This document shows, piece by piece, positions 35,790-53,040 of a DNA stretch of 64,000 nucleotides. The translations under genes were made by a program, and so were the position numbers. Positions within the stretch are counted from its first letter, which is position 1; each line of letters starts with the position of its first letter. The notes under the pieces are model-generated. The model worked only from the letters and a program-made list of their open reading frames with translations. It made no database searches and was not told the DNA's origin. The stretch comes from Scylla paramamosain (taxonomy: Eukaryota; Arthropoda; Malacostraca; Decapoda; Portunidae), in assembly GCF_035594125.1 (NCBI RefSeq), contig NW_026973707.1, positions 618,501 to 682,500 of the forward strand, given 5' to 3'.

Positions 35790-36680
35790 CAGTATTGGTC
35801 GTATAGCGGTATTACTCCTTGTGAACAGTGTTGATTATCAACAAATACATGATAATGAGTCCTTTGTCATCATTGATAATGAGTCCTTTGTTATCATTTA
35901 TCAGATTTTGATCATCTTCAGATCAGAGAGTGAATGCTGCTGCTTTCTAATGAAGGACTGTATTTCTAACAAGGGATGGTGCTAAGAAGTTACAACACAT
36001 TTACCAGAAAGGAGGACATTGTGTGGCTTACGATATAGTTACACATTCATTGAAGAAAACATGTAAATCTAAAAAAAATATAAATAAAACATTTTGCAAG
36101 ACACGCTGGTCTGCAGACTTCAGTTTGCATATCCCAAGTGACCAATACATGATTTTATTTAGCCTCTTGATTAAATGGTAAACTTCAACTTCTTGATATA
36201 ATCAAGATTGACTATCCATTCAAACTTGCATAGCATTTTTTCATAATGATGTATGTATGTACTGGAAAACCTTCAGAGGTGAAATATTTCTTGTATTAAT
36301 TACTGTCTATCAACTAGCTTTATTAAGTCACCAGTGTTCTATGAACAATCTCAACTTTATGGGCCAGAATTCTAGACCTATTCATCAATACTTTAACTAT
36401 CGAAATGTAACACCTCATTTGTTTCATCAATTTGACTACATTATTCCATCTTACCTTTAATGAGGCTCTTCGCTTGTCCTTCATCCTTCTCCAGGCCTGC
36501 ACCACACCTTGCCAGAGAAGGATGTCCCAAGGCTGCCTCCCAATGTCACCTTTTCCTGTCTCCGTCACTCCATCTTAGCATACCTCACTTGCTCATCCAA
36601 CTGCTGCCTGCAAGGTGGAGAATGTTTACACCTGGAAACGTTGCAATAAATGAAGAAGGAAGTCTGGTGTATCCTTGCTT
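35790..36680. other. AT-rich stretch without a recognised gene
   Basis: A short direct repeat (GATAATGAGTCCTTTGT) occurs near 35850 and 35876. No splice-flanked frame or mobile-element motif was recognised. Confidence 0.45.
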
Positions 36681-36682
36681 AC

Positions 36683-37300
<618 letters not shown>

Positions 37301-37308
37301 GAGACAGC

Positions 37309-37400
37309 GTGGCTCACTGGACACTGCCCTGTGTCGACCCAAGGACGGGCTATTGGAGAATATGGTTTATTCTCTCGTTCAAATCTTGCTGTTGGCCGTG
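37309..37400 (+). mobile_element. tRNA-derived SINE-like sequence (tentative)
   Basis: GTGGCTCACTGGACACTGCC resembles an A box and its surroundings, and CGTTCAAATCTTGCTGTTGG resembles a B box. They lie about 65 bp apart, too far for a functional tRNA. Confidence 0.3.
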
Positions 37401-38044
37401 TGTTAAAGGATGCACGGAAATGTATGTTGGGTGTTTGTTTCTATAGTAATCTTCGTGGCACTTAAGTATATGGATAAGGTGTTATTCGGAGGCATTGATA
37501 ACTACACTTAAGTGTTAAGTATTCATTGTGTGTTTAACGGGTTCTATAAATAATGTTCCTTATCGAGGAGAACAAAGTGAATTGGGATTGTTGGGCTAGG
37601 TAACAACTGTTCATTATCGGGCGATGCATTGTGAGGGTTGTGTAAGAATAATCAGGGGCATTATGACGGTATATTAAGGGGTTATGTTGATGTATGGTTG
37701 CAGGAGTTAGCAGCCAAGTGGTCGAGTAGGGCCGAGTGGTGTCAACGTGAGGGCAGTGTAGCTGATCGTGTGGAAAGTGGGGTGCCAACTCCACTGGTTC
37801 TAATTACAAGTCTGACTGTAGTGCCGGACTGGAGCAACAAATATGCCCATTGGATCAAGAATGTGTAGTGCACTGATGTGGGTAATGTAAACTGGAAATA
37901 TAAATAAGGATTGAGACAAAATGGTATATTATGTTCCTTGTTACGTGGCACGGCTTCCTACAATCTCCGGCTACTCCTAGTTACGAGTAGATGCCTGCCT
38001 TTCAGTGTGGTCACCGCCAGGACACACCAAGTTTCCTTTAACAT

Positions 38045-38046
<2 letters not shown>

Positions 38047-38109
<63 letters not shown>

Positions 38110-38285
38110 AACAATATAAAAATCGATAACAGCAACAAAACAACAACAGCAACAACAACAACCCCAGCTCCACACCATCTGGTTCACCACCACCACAGCC
38201 CCAACACAACAACAGCAACACAACCACAGCCGTTAACACCTATAACAACAACACACCACCACCACCACCACCACCACACAAAGTA
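38047..38285. repeat. (CT)n array followed by CAA/CAG and CCA triplets
   Basis: (CT)n at 38047-38105 with one TATC interruption. CAACAACAG-type triplets then run to about 38220 and (CCA)n to about 38277. Confidence 0.92.
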
Positions 38286-38399
38286 CAAAACAAGCTCGTG
38301 CAGGAAATTAAATCTGAATTGTGATCAGGTTTATATAGTTTCCCTTTGTACTTTATTTCCTCTTTCGCATTTCGTCTTTCGTAACAAATCGCTACTGTG

Positions 38400-39130
38400 C
38401 TTTTTTTTTTTCGCTACTGTGCTTTTTTTTTATCTCTTCTTTTTCCTACTACTTCCTCTTCTTCCATTTTCCACTTACTCCTTCCTCCTTCCCATTTTTT
38501 TTCACGTGGATTCTCCCCCTTTTTTTTTTTTTCTTTTTCATTCACTATCATTCATTTCCTCCTTCCTTTTCGTAATCAACACGTTTTCGCTTCCATTCAA
38601 TGCCTCTTCCCCTTTTACACATCCATTGTTATTTATTTATTTTCCTTTTTCTCATCGATTCTCTCCTTCCCTCTTCTTCTTTCATACTCTTCCTTTCTTC
38701 ACTGCAACTCATTCCTTCTTTTTTTACATTCATTCTTTCTTGTTTTCCTCGCCACATTCGTGCCTTCCTTCCTTCCTTCGCACTCCTTCCCTTTCCTTCC
38801 TTTCTCCTGCACCTTTCTCTCTCTTGCACCCTTTCCTTCTTTTCTCTTGCCCAGTCTCACACAACATATTCCCTCTTTTTCACCTTATTCCTTCCTTCCT
38901 TTCTTCTTTCCTCTACATTCTTTTACTCCTTTCCTTGCTTTACACTTCTTCCTCCTATTACCCTCTACCACTCTCACTCTTCCCTTCTTTCCCCTCTTCT
39001 TCCCCCCTCGTTCTTTCCTCTTGTGCACTCATATCTTGCATTCTGTTCTCTCTGCACCCACTACACCTCTTCCACCTCCTCCTCCACTTCCCTCCTTCAG
39101 CTCTGCATTATTTCGGTTCTCACCTTTATT
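38400..39130. other. Long polypyrimidine tract
   Basis: More than 700 bp on the plus strand are mostly C and T (CCTTCCTTCC, TTTCTTCTTTCC and the like). The 200-258 codon frames in all three phases are Phe/Ser/Leu/Pro-rich artefacts. The reverse strand is a matching polypurine tract. Confidence 0.85.
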
Positions 39131-39707
39131 CTTCCCTTCAGTAATTGCTCCACAAAGACGCCATGTGGGTTAGGCGTGGAGGAGGAAGAGAAGGAGGTGG
39201 TGGTGGTGGTGGAGCCCTTTGTAAGGCTTCTAGACACCTGTTTAGGCTATTGATGTATGTGCGTGGCTGGTGACACAAGAGAGATCAAATCAGATAATGA
39301 GGGATAGACAGTGGGGTTGAAAGTAGCAGTAGTAGAGGTTGGGTGAAGAACAGTGACAAGTATGAGAATAAAATATGACAGAAATGCCGTCTTGTCTGCG
39401 TCACAGGTGTTTAAGTTCATTTAGTTTTCTAAAATAATAGTACAACAGTTGTATTATTCGTATATTGGTTCAGGTAAGGCTTTTCGAAATGTGTGTATTT
39501 GTTTCCTGAAGAGGCGATGTTCATTTTCTTCTGCTTGAGTTGTGTTTATGTACGTGGCGTCCTTGAGTATGTGCGTCAGTTTGTGATGTACTTGTTTTCC
39601 TCTCCTATAAAATATTGTATTAATTGGTTCCATCTTTGCTTGTGTGTGCAGTTCCTCCGTGTTCTCGGTGTGTGGGGATTTGTCGTTGTAGGCGAAGCGG
39701 AGTGGAA

Positions 39708-39927
<220 letters not shown>

Positions 39928-40364
39928 ACCACTGCCAGTAATAAGAGTAATCGAGTTCTTGAAGTATTTAAGTGCCTGAAGTTGTATGATTTTACTGCTT
40001 CTAGCCACGACTGATGGCTGTGGAGTAAGTGAAGAGAACAACTTGGAGCAGCACCGCAAACACTAAAAGCAGCAGACGAATAGTTCAAAGCTCTCAGTGG
40101 CTCTTGTTTTCATATTTGCTCAGTGAGGGTGGCTGGAGTAAACTGATAGCTGGAACATTCGAGCACCTGATCAATTCGTAATACTGAAAAAATTAACAAG
40201 AATATGAGTGAACCAATTCCACCACTCCTGATGCACAAAAGAAACCGAAAAATGATGTAGTTGGTGAAAGATTTACCCAACTAAACGATTCCTGGCATAG
40301 AAAGATGAAAAATTAAGACACTAACAATTTCTGGGGTTTCTGATAAATTCTCTTATTTTCTTAT

Positions 40365-42600
<2,236 letters not shown>

Positions 42601-42614
42601 GAAGAGCAAAGGGT

Positions 42615-42690
42615 GGGAATCACAAAGGAAGATGCAAGGGACAGAAACAGCTGGAGGAGACTCGTACATGGCGCCAACCCATCACTCTAG
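42615..42690 (+). mobile_element. LINE C-terminal fragment like 24247-24375
   Basis: GATGCAAGGGACAGAAACAG followed by CTGGAGGAGACTCGTACATGG is nearly the same as at 24288-24335 and encodes the same DARDRNxWRRLVHG motif in one frame. Confidence 0.55.
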
Positions 42691-43112
42691 GAAACAGCGA
42701 TAGAAGTAATATTGCCATTGATGCGCGGGACTCATCACTCTAAAGGAAGAATAAACAACAGAAGACGCGTGTAGATCCATAAAACTATCTGTGGTGGGCT
42801 ACATACAAACATCTACGCCACACTTGATCACATCAGCCTCGTCCCCTTGAGTCCCGCGCTGCCAAGATGCCTCGTCTCAGGATTCAGTTTGCGACATCAC
42901 GGAGGTTGGGGAAGGCCAGGCGAGCGAGGGATGGGTAGGTAGGGTAGGCTGGCAGTGAGATGGCTAGGATGGATTAGGTGAAGAATACGTAGATAGGGAG
43001 TAAGGAAGGATGACTAGGTGAGAGGACGACAGGTTGGGTGCTGGGTAGCTAAGTGGCGATGAGAAACAGTGAAAAAGGTCAGTACGAGAATGTGGAAGAA
43101 TTATTGTACGGC

Positions 43113-43113
<1 letters not shown>

Positions 43114-43151
<38 letters not shown>
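43114..43151. repeat. (GT)n microsatellite
   Basis: A perfect GT array. Confidence 0.95.
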
Positions 43152-43154
<3 letters not shown>

Positions 43155-43179
43155 AAATGATCAAATCTAACGGTTTTTA

Positions 43180-43615
43180 CACTACTCTATGTTTTACTAC
43201 GCTTTATATCACCACCAGAGACTTTTGCCTGTTAATATCTCATAATTGTGTGTTGGAGACGCACTACAGGAGGCGTGAAATGCTTAACCTCCTCTAAGTA
43301 CTTCACTCCACTACTCCAAGTAATTGAATATAACATGACTGTTTATGCCACTTTGTGTTACTTAATTACACAGCTGTTTTCCTCCTCTTGATACTTTGTT
43401 ACGTAAGTGTGCGGTAGATTCATCAGTGGAGGCGTAGAAGGGTTAAGCTCCACACCACTCCAAGTATTCAGATTTAACCTGACCTGTTGCACTTCTTTCT
43501 ATGTTTTAATACGTTTATATGATCTTTAAACTTTACTTTTCGTCTTAATACTTCATGTTAGGTAAGTGTGTGGCGGGACTAACTAGTGGAGGCGTAAAAT
43601 GTTTAAAATTTCATG
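43180..43615. repeat. Three-unit degenerate tandem repeat, about 130-170 bp
   Basis: Each unit has a TATGTTTTAxTACG-like start, then GTAAGTGTGTGGCGG or a variant, then GTGGAGGCGTAAAATG (variants GGAGGCGTGAAATG, GGAGGCGTAGAAGG) and TTAA. Unit starts are near 43180, 43349 and 43490. Confidence 0.75.
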
Positions 43616-43619
43616 TTCC

Positions 43620-44340
43620 TCCTCCTCCTTGTCCTGCTCTGCTCTCATTTCACCTTTGCACGATAAGAAAAGTTTTTGTGTGTGTCTTTTGTTTTAGATG
43701 TCTTTGTTTATTCCTTTGAAAAGAAAACCTGCTATTTTACTGTGCGTGCGTGTGTGGGTGAGTTGATAGTGGGAGGGTGAGTGTGTGTGTTTGTGTGTAA
43801 GGCCGTGCAGGATTCGATACGTGGCAATGTACCTTTTATCCCTTTGTTTTCTGTTATGTCTTTAGACAGTATCCTCTAATTCTGCACCAGACCACTGTAG
43901 TCAGCTTGAAAAGAAAGCATGAAAGTCACTCAAGCGTATGAATGTCACAATGTTGTCACAAGCCACTATCAACACTAATACTGAACCAAAATGAACCAAA
44001 TATACATTTTGCCGCCTAAGTGAAGTCCACATTCTGCATTTCTTCAATTTTTTTTTTTTTTTGCATCTTATGTTGACTACTCTTGACACGATCTTTTCTC
44101 AGTCGTAAGTCCTCTGATCTAATGAAAACTTGTCAACTGTCAGGGTCTGTAAGGAGACTGTCAGCAGATCAGAGGTCTTTAGGCTTAAAGAAACGCTAAG
44201 CACAGTTGAGATGAGTGAGGAAGGTTGCTTGCTGAGTTCTGGCCACGACTGTTCTCGTACACGCTTCTTGCCATTCCTTCATTGTATTTTAGGTTCAGTT
44301 TTCTATTCACCGCTTTTCTTGCACCTCAAGACGCTTCCTT
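43620..44340. other. Intergenic stretch, no recognised gene
   Basis: Contains a T18 run near 44051 and short GTGTGT tracts. No frame or mobile-element motif was recognised. Confidence 0.4.
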
Positions 44341-44356
44341 CCCTGCCTGTATTCAG

Positions 44357-44470
44357 CCAGGGGCCCAGGTGGTGCAGCCAGGCGGCGCGCTGCCCGAGGC
44401 GCTGCAGGAGGCGAAGCAGTGGGAGCCTAGTCCGCCGCCCCACAGGAGGCTGGCGATCAGAGGGCGGCAA
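44357..44470 (+). CDS. Candidate GC-rich exon, unrecognised
   Basis: A pyrimidine-rich acceptor (CGCTTCCTTCCCTGCCTGTATTCAG) precedes 38 codons that read PGAQVVQPGGALPEALQEAK and QWEPSPPPHRRLAIRGRQ, with a GTAATC donor. The exon is exactly in phase at both ends and far richer in GC than its surroundings. No family is recognised. A chance GC island with splice-like edges is possible. Confidence 0.35.
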
Positions 44471-44571
44471 GTAATCAGCGAAAAAAGCAATTTGTCAAGA
44501 TTGGAGATTTCTGCCTAAAACACGTCTTGATTTGCGCGCCTTAAATTTAAACTTGCATTTACGCGCGCGCA

Positions 44572-44576
<5 letters not shown>

Positions 44577-44627
<51 letters not shown>
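44577..44627. repeat. (GT)n microsatellite
   Basis: A perfect GT array. Nearby, CACCGCCAC triplets occur at 44785-44820. Confidence 0.95.
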
Positions 44628-44630
<3 letters not shown>

Positions 44631-44938
44631 GCGTGCGTGTGCGTGTAAGGCTTCATTCTAAGTAAGGCAGGGCATCACATCTAAGATTTTCAATTTTCTC
44701 GTGTGAGTGGAGTCCAAGTACAAGCACTCCTGTACTGCTAATTCTGTACTGCCACTCCTGCCGCCACAGTGCCAGTACTTCAGAGCAGGCACCACCGCCA
44801 CCACCGCCACCACCGCCACGTCTTCACACCAACACGATGAAATCTTATGTATTAAATTACAAAATACAAGATCAAATATCAACAAGAAAATAATTTTTAA
44901 CGTAATGGCTTCTAAGTATTGGAATATAAAATCCTATT

Positions 44939-44939
<1 letters not shown>

Positions 44940-44970
<31 letters not shown>

Positions 44971-45172
44971 GTAACTCATTTGGAATGCGCAAGGAAAGGG
45001 ACAAGACTAAGCTTGAGAAAGGAAAATGAGAGAGAGAGAGAGACTAGACGTGTGAGGAGGACCAGACCTGCCACACTTGTCACGCGCCCCACAAGCTATA
45101 CTTTCACGGGGAGACTGACGCAACACAGCACGGAAGCTCTCCCTTCACTGTTGAGGAAAAGAATTTAAACAG

Positions 45173-45240
<68 letters not shown>
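44940..45240. repeat. Short (CT)n and (GA)n runs, then (CA)n
   Basis: (CT)n at 44941-44969, (GA)n near 45029-45042 and (CA)n at about 45174-45238. Confidence 0.95.
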
Positions 45241-45241
<1 letters not shown>

Positions 45242-45427
45242 CGCAAAAACGAGAAAATTCAGTGTTACTAGTCAGAATTAAAAGGAAAAAATGAAAACAA
45301 ATAATCATTATTATTATCATTATTATTAAATGCCACGTACGGCCAATGGGGGAGACCGTCAAGCTGATACAGAGCCAAGCAAGGCCCCGCAACGAACACA
45401 CACGGATGTGAAATTAAAGAACGGAAA

Positions 45428-45576
45428 GTGTTGTTGTTGGTGGTGGTGGTGGTGGTGGTGGAGGTGGTGGTGGTGGTGGACTGTGAGTGCATTACCTGAG
45501 TAGCTCGTGCCTCATTACCGCGGTTGACAAGTTTGTACGACCGCTCGCACCAGAACCTCATTTTGGGGATAAATGT

Positions 45577-45634
<58 letters not shown>
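45428..45634. repeat. (GGT)n triplets and (GA)n array
   Basis: GGT/GGA triplets near 45440-45480 and (GA)n at 45582-45634. Confidence 0.95.
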
Positions 45635-45637
<3 letters not shown>

Positions 45638-46101
45638 ATAGTATTATAAATGAGATAAATTACCGCTCGCAGGAGAGAGAGAGAATGCTGATAAACCAAC
45701 AATTCAGTATAATAGTAAAACACAACAGATAAAAAGACATGGGGAAATTAAATATAAAATAAAATTATTCATACCAAACCAGCAAGCATGAAAGAAGATA
45801 AAGGAGAGACAAGCAAGTGGGTTATAAAGAGAGAGAGAGATGATAGAAGATGATGAACAGAGCTGGCAATTGAAACAAACAAGGTGATGGCTGACGACGA
45901 GACAGTTGTTGTACGCATAATTTTATTTTATCATTTCGTTAAAACACACACACACAAAAAAAATCACTCCCTGGAAAGAGAAATTAGTTAAAAAAGTGAG
46001 AAAATTAGAAAATGTGACGTCCTTCCGTTTTCTGTCATGTCTTCCGGAGAAACTAAACTTATTTTTCTTTCATTTACGCCTTATTTTCTACTTGTTTTTC
46101 G

Positions 46102-46102
46102 C

Positions 46103-46147
<45 letters not shown>

Positions 46148-46172
46148 ACCACCACCACCACCACCACCACCA
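46102..46172. repeat. (CA)n and (CCA)n microsatellite
   Basis: (CA)n at 46102-46146 leads directly into (CCA)n. Confidence 0.95.
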
Positions 46173-46542
46173 ATTTAACCTTCGCATTTCATTTCGATAA
46201 GTAGAAAACAAAAAAAGTGGAAAAGAAAAAAAAATCGAAGAAGAGTTTATAAAATCTTTCATGAACCTCCTTATTAACGTGGCCTGTTTTCCCTTTCCTC
46301 ACGCTCTCTTTCCTCTCAGTGATCTCAATGTTTATTTCACTCACCCTATCTTACAACACACCGGAGATCTTTAAGCTGTTATTTCATCCTGCTTACAGGG
46401 AGATGCATTGTGTGTTAGCAATAAAAATAAGTCAAGGATTACCTGCTAGGCATAATAACTCGGTGTACGATACCATAGCCAACAGCCACTTCATCATTAA
46501 AGATTTCATTTCTTCTCATTTCAATTACCTACTTTTTTTTTT

Positions 46543-46544
<2 letters not shown>

Positions 46545-46608
<64 letters not shown>

Positions 46609-46640
46609 AAATAACCGCTTGATTACTAAGTCTTCCTCCA
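46545..46640. repeat. (GA)n array with cassette
   Basis: (GA)n at 46545-46606 is followed by GTAAAATAACCGCTTGATTA and CTAA, the same core that follows (GA)n at 22059-22082. Confidence 0.88.
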
Positions 46641-46879
46641 CATTTTTGAAAGACAGGAAAAAACACCGAGCGAGAGGGAGCAGCGCTGGACAAGATAAGG
46701 GGTGACTGAAAAAATTGAGAAGAAAAGAAAAAGTTGAGGGAGCAAAGTGGTTAAATTTCTGGGCAATGTAATAAATGTATAGCCTCGAGACCATCGAATT
46801 AATATATGCCTAAATTTATTACATTCATAAAGACAAACTGGAAGACAAATATAGAGTCACAACGAAGAAAGGAACAGTG

Positions 46880-46880
46880 T

Positions 46881-46911
<31 letters not shown>

Positions 46912-46941
46912 TTCTTCAGAGGGCTTTTTTGGGGGGGATTA

Positions 46942-47022
<81 letters not shown>
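46880..47022. repeat. Short (CA)n and (CT)n array
   Basis: (CA)n near 46880-46911, a G10 run near 46930, and (CT)n at 46947-47022. Confidence 0.95.
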
Positions 47023-47026
<4 letters not shown>

Positions 47027-47505
47027 CACACAGTCACTGGGGCAAAAAGAAGCTGGTGCAGAAACACTTGCGTTGGCAGGAGACAGGGGTCAGCGCGGGG
47101 CTCGCCTGATGGACACACACTGCGCATAACACAATTACAATAATGCTCATTATTCTACTGGCAGACACCGCATCCCCCTCCTCCTCCCCCTCCTCCTCCT
47201 CCTCAGATTTCTTCGACTCCTGAGACAGCGATTTTTTTTATTCTTTCCACTCGTCTTCCAAGTTTCCACTGAAGCTTGAATGATTGATTGCCTTTTCAAG
47301 TTTCAGTGAATCGCTATGCGAATAATTAACTGAACCAAAGCTTTCCATGTCAAAATGATGAATAAATACTATTATGAGATTATTAACATAATGATTTCCT
47401 GTAACCTCATTGTAAACCATTACATTGCATCATGGACCAATTTTATCATTACCTGAGAAATTCATAGTCATAATTTAGTATATTAATTACTGTGATTAGC
47501 TTCCA

Positions 47506-47512
<7 letters not shown>

Positions 47513-47545
<33 letters not shown>
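47513..47545. repeat. (CA)n microsatellite
   Basis: A perfect CA array. The stretches 47025-47510 and 47550-47985 hold no recognised gene. Confidence 0.95.
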
Positions 47546-47547
<2 letters not shown>

Positions 47548-47990
47548 GTATTGTTCTCCTTGATGAAGTAACAGCGTCATTACTGCCGCCCCTTCTACTG
47601 TGCCGGTGTGAGGCGACTCGGTAATGCGGGGAGAGAGGGCCACAACTCACTAGCAGGGAAGCTCCTGCCTGATTGACTCTCGACGCCAGGCAGTGGTGGT
47701 AGTGATGATGTTGGTGTAGTGTGCACGTATATTAAGGAATGATATATATTGATATGGAGTATCGTAATGGCAGTGGTCAAGTGGTGGTCTGTGTGTGTGT
47801 GTGTGTGTGTGCGTGTCTACGATGGTGCGGAGTGGAATATGTTGCATAATAATGTTGAGGTGTAGTGGTGTGTTATGCGTTGCTATGCATTGTTGATTTA
47901 TAACCAGTAACACGGAGACAACAACATGCCTGATAACAACACGCACCATTCCCACGCCACTCCCTCCCCTCCCGTGCCTCCCTGTGAACC

Positions 47991-48548
<558 letters not shown>

Positions 48549-48559
48549 ACACACAAAAA

Positions 48560-49047
48560 CACACAGTGGAGACAGGCGCACTGCTGTACGAGGAGCCAAG
48601 CTGTGGAACGCGCTCCCACCTCGCCTAACCCAGGCACCCTCTCTTAACACTTTTAAGGCTAGAATTGAGAAATTTCTGCTAACAGATAATGTTTAAGCCA
48701 GACTGAGGATTTTATCGTCATCTTTTCAAGAAAATTTTACTCGCTAATATATCTCTATTTTATACTTTTATCTTATTTTATTGTATTTTTATTTTATTTT
48801 TATTTTTATTTTATATGTATGTTTTTGTGCATGTGTAGTATGTGTATTTCTTTTATTGTGACTTTTTACCTTTGGGATTTAATGGTAAACAATTTATCAA
48901 ATCTTTTACATTAATATATAATAGTTGTAAGAGACTTATGTATCTGAATGTATTGTGATTGATGTGTCTATCGTGATTACTAAATATCTATTGTAACCTG
49001 AGTAATAACCACTTTGGTGGATAATAAACAAATCTGAATCTGAATCT
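48560..49047 (+). mobile_element. LINE 3' end with (TCTGAA)n tail
   Basis: The frame reads [38 protein letters not shown] and stops at [13 protein letters not shown] and F-K-x-x-x-x-K-F-L are the usual end of L2/CR1-group reverse-transcriptase ORFs. The 3' untranslated part ends in three to four TCTGAA repeats. It is 5'-truncated and embedded in the CT/CA array. Confidence 0.75.
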
Positions 49048-49048
49048 G

Positions 49049-50202
<1,154 letters not shown>

Positions 50203-50456
50203 CTGAATAAGTAGTGTTTTTGTTCAGTAGCATCATCACTCAATATTTTATTAACACAGGCAGTACATCATAATTGGTGTTACATGAGTACAGACACCTA
50301 ATTTTATGGGTAACTGAACATTATTTTATTAACACAGCTAGCTAGAGTACATCATTCGTGATCCACGAATGCATAAAACCAATTTTCCGGGTACCTGAAC
50401 ATTATCTATTTTATGAAAACAAACAATATAATATTATCTATATAATTCAGCCATGC
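50203..50456. repeat. Foldback left arm, inner part
   Basis: Starts CTGAATAAGTAGTGTTTTTG and ends ATAATTCAGCCATGC. It is repeated almost exactly in reverse complement at 51043-51297. Within it the string ATTTTATTAACACAG occurs twice, about 85 bp apart. Confidence 0.93.
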
Positions 50457-51042
50457 ATATTCAATACACTATCTATAAGATGAACATCAGTATTATCACC
50501 GTTACTTTTACCACCACAATCACACCCACCACCACCACCCACAACACTCCACCACCTAAACCACCACTCACTACGCTGCACCACCACCACGACACCACCA
50601 CCACCACCACCACTACACCACCACCACTCGCCATACTGCACCACCATACCACCATCTCCTACTACAGGCACCAACACACCACTAAACCACCACCACCACC
50701 ACCACCCACCACAATGTACCACCATCACACACACACACACACACACACACACACCGTCTCATCCATGATTACCATTATGTTTACCACTTGGAATATTTAT
50801 TTTGACCACTTCCTTCATTGTTTGTAACATACTGACTTAGAGAGTGAGGAGCTTTTCTTGGTTTCTTTTTCGGCATCAGCTGACTACTGTCTGCCACCTT
50901 ACGCTTTTTTAATTCACTGTCACAGGTACCTTTGACTTTACGACCAGTGTGCAAACATCTCCTGCCCCCAAGTACAGTTGATATAGCAAGCCTGTACCCG
51001 AACTATTTGGCCCACTGTAAGAAGTTGTATGATCGTCGTCAG
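50457..51042. other. Foldback central spacer
   Basis: Contains (CCA)n-type triplets at about 50510-50725, (CA)n at 50726-50753, and a unique part to 51042. A minus-strand frame of 77 codons at 51142-50909 is open, but it extends into the inner arm and has no recognised motif. Confidence 0.6.
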
Positions 51043-51593
<551 letters not shown>

Positions 51594-51599
51594 TATCCA

Positions 51600-52270
51600 A
51601 CCAATATAGCTAAATAAATTAATTAATAGGTGGATATGTGCAGATGGACAAATATGTACGCAGGCGTTCTTTGAGGCTATACAACTGTCTTGCAGTTATT
51701 TCTATCAGTTGCACGATTCACACGGTAGTTAAGGGAAAATCCCTCAACTATGAAGGCGAGGAATGCAGTAATAACATGGCCGAGGAATATCAACATCATT
51801 CTCAGACATTCGGGTAACACGTGATTGGGAGGCAGGGAGGAAACATCCAACCATCGGTCCTGTCTCTCTTCTTCATCCATTGAGCAAGACTTGTAGAGCC
51901 CTTGTTACTTCCCTTTTCACACACACACACACACATACACACATACACACACATATACACACGCGCGCGCGCAAAAATTATCAAATATTCACTTCCTCAT
52001 TCCCTGTACTGGAAAGCTACGGTGTGACTTTAACCAGTTCTGCTCCACATACGAGTATAGCTTGCATTTCTTATAAGGGAGAGGAAGTTAGGATTGTAAC
52101 AGTGCCGGCTACATTTTTTTTTAATCCTTGATTTTTTTTTCTCAGTGAAAAAAAAAAAAAGTAAGTGGGTCTTAACAATGTCATTTTTTTTTTCTTTGTG
52201 TGAAAATTTACAAAGCTTTCTTAGACACACAGATACCCACATTATCTTTGTCCGTGAGGAAATATTCGTG
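51600..52270. other. Intergenic stretch, no recognised gene
   Basis: Contains a (CA)n tract with ATAC interruptions near 51921-51960, a short (CG)n run, and A/T homopolymers near 52106-52190. Confidence 0.45.
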
Positions 52271-52289
52271 TCATGCTGCCACTCGTCGT

Positions 52290-52672
52290 GGTTAAGAGGT
52301 TAACGTAGGTTAAGAGAGGACCTGATAGAAATCTTTGTATAAAGGTTATAACAAGGGGATGTAAGCAAAATTCTTAGGATCAGCAACCAGGAGAGAACAA
52401 GAAATAAAGGATTCAAGCTTGAATATTTTAGATTTAAGAAAGAGATAGGAAGAAATTGGTTCTCAAATAGAGTGGTAGATGAGTGGAACGGACTCAGTAA
52501 TCATGTTGTTAGTGCTAAAACATTAGGGAGCTTTAAGAGAAGTTTAGATGGTTTTATGGATGGGGATGATAGTGAAAAAAGGTAGGTATATTTCATACAG
52601 GGACTGCCACGTGTAAGCCTGGTCGCTTCTTGCAGCTTCCATTATTTCTTATGTTCTTTATGTTCTTATGGT
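52290..52672 (+). mobile_element. CR1-like LINE C-terminus and 3' end
   Basis: Matches the 28.68-29.05 kb copy over its whole length: RRRLRGDLIEIF-like start, RKEIGRNWFSNRVVDEWNGL, then CTTCTTGCAGCTTCC and TTCTTATG-type octamers. A deletion after GATAGAAATCTTTG breaks the frame. Confidence 0.85.
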
Positions 52673-52761
52673 TGTTTACCATGAATTCACTGGTCACTTT
52701 ATATCCTCACAGAAGAGTCCCGGAATTTCCTTCTGTATGATTGTGTGCATGTTAACGTGTG

Positions 52762-52994
<233 letters not shown>

Positions 52995-53040
52995 GTATAT
53001 AAAACAACACACAAAAAAAACACTGGTATTAGTAAAGATT

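Noticed and set aside
38397..39253. 258-, 241- and 217-codon ORFs in three phases
   Set aside because: Three open phases at once are explained by a polypyrimidine tract that lacks stop codons.
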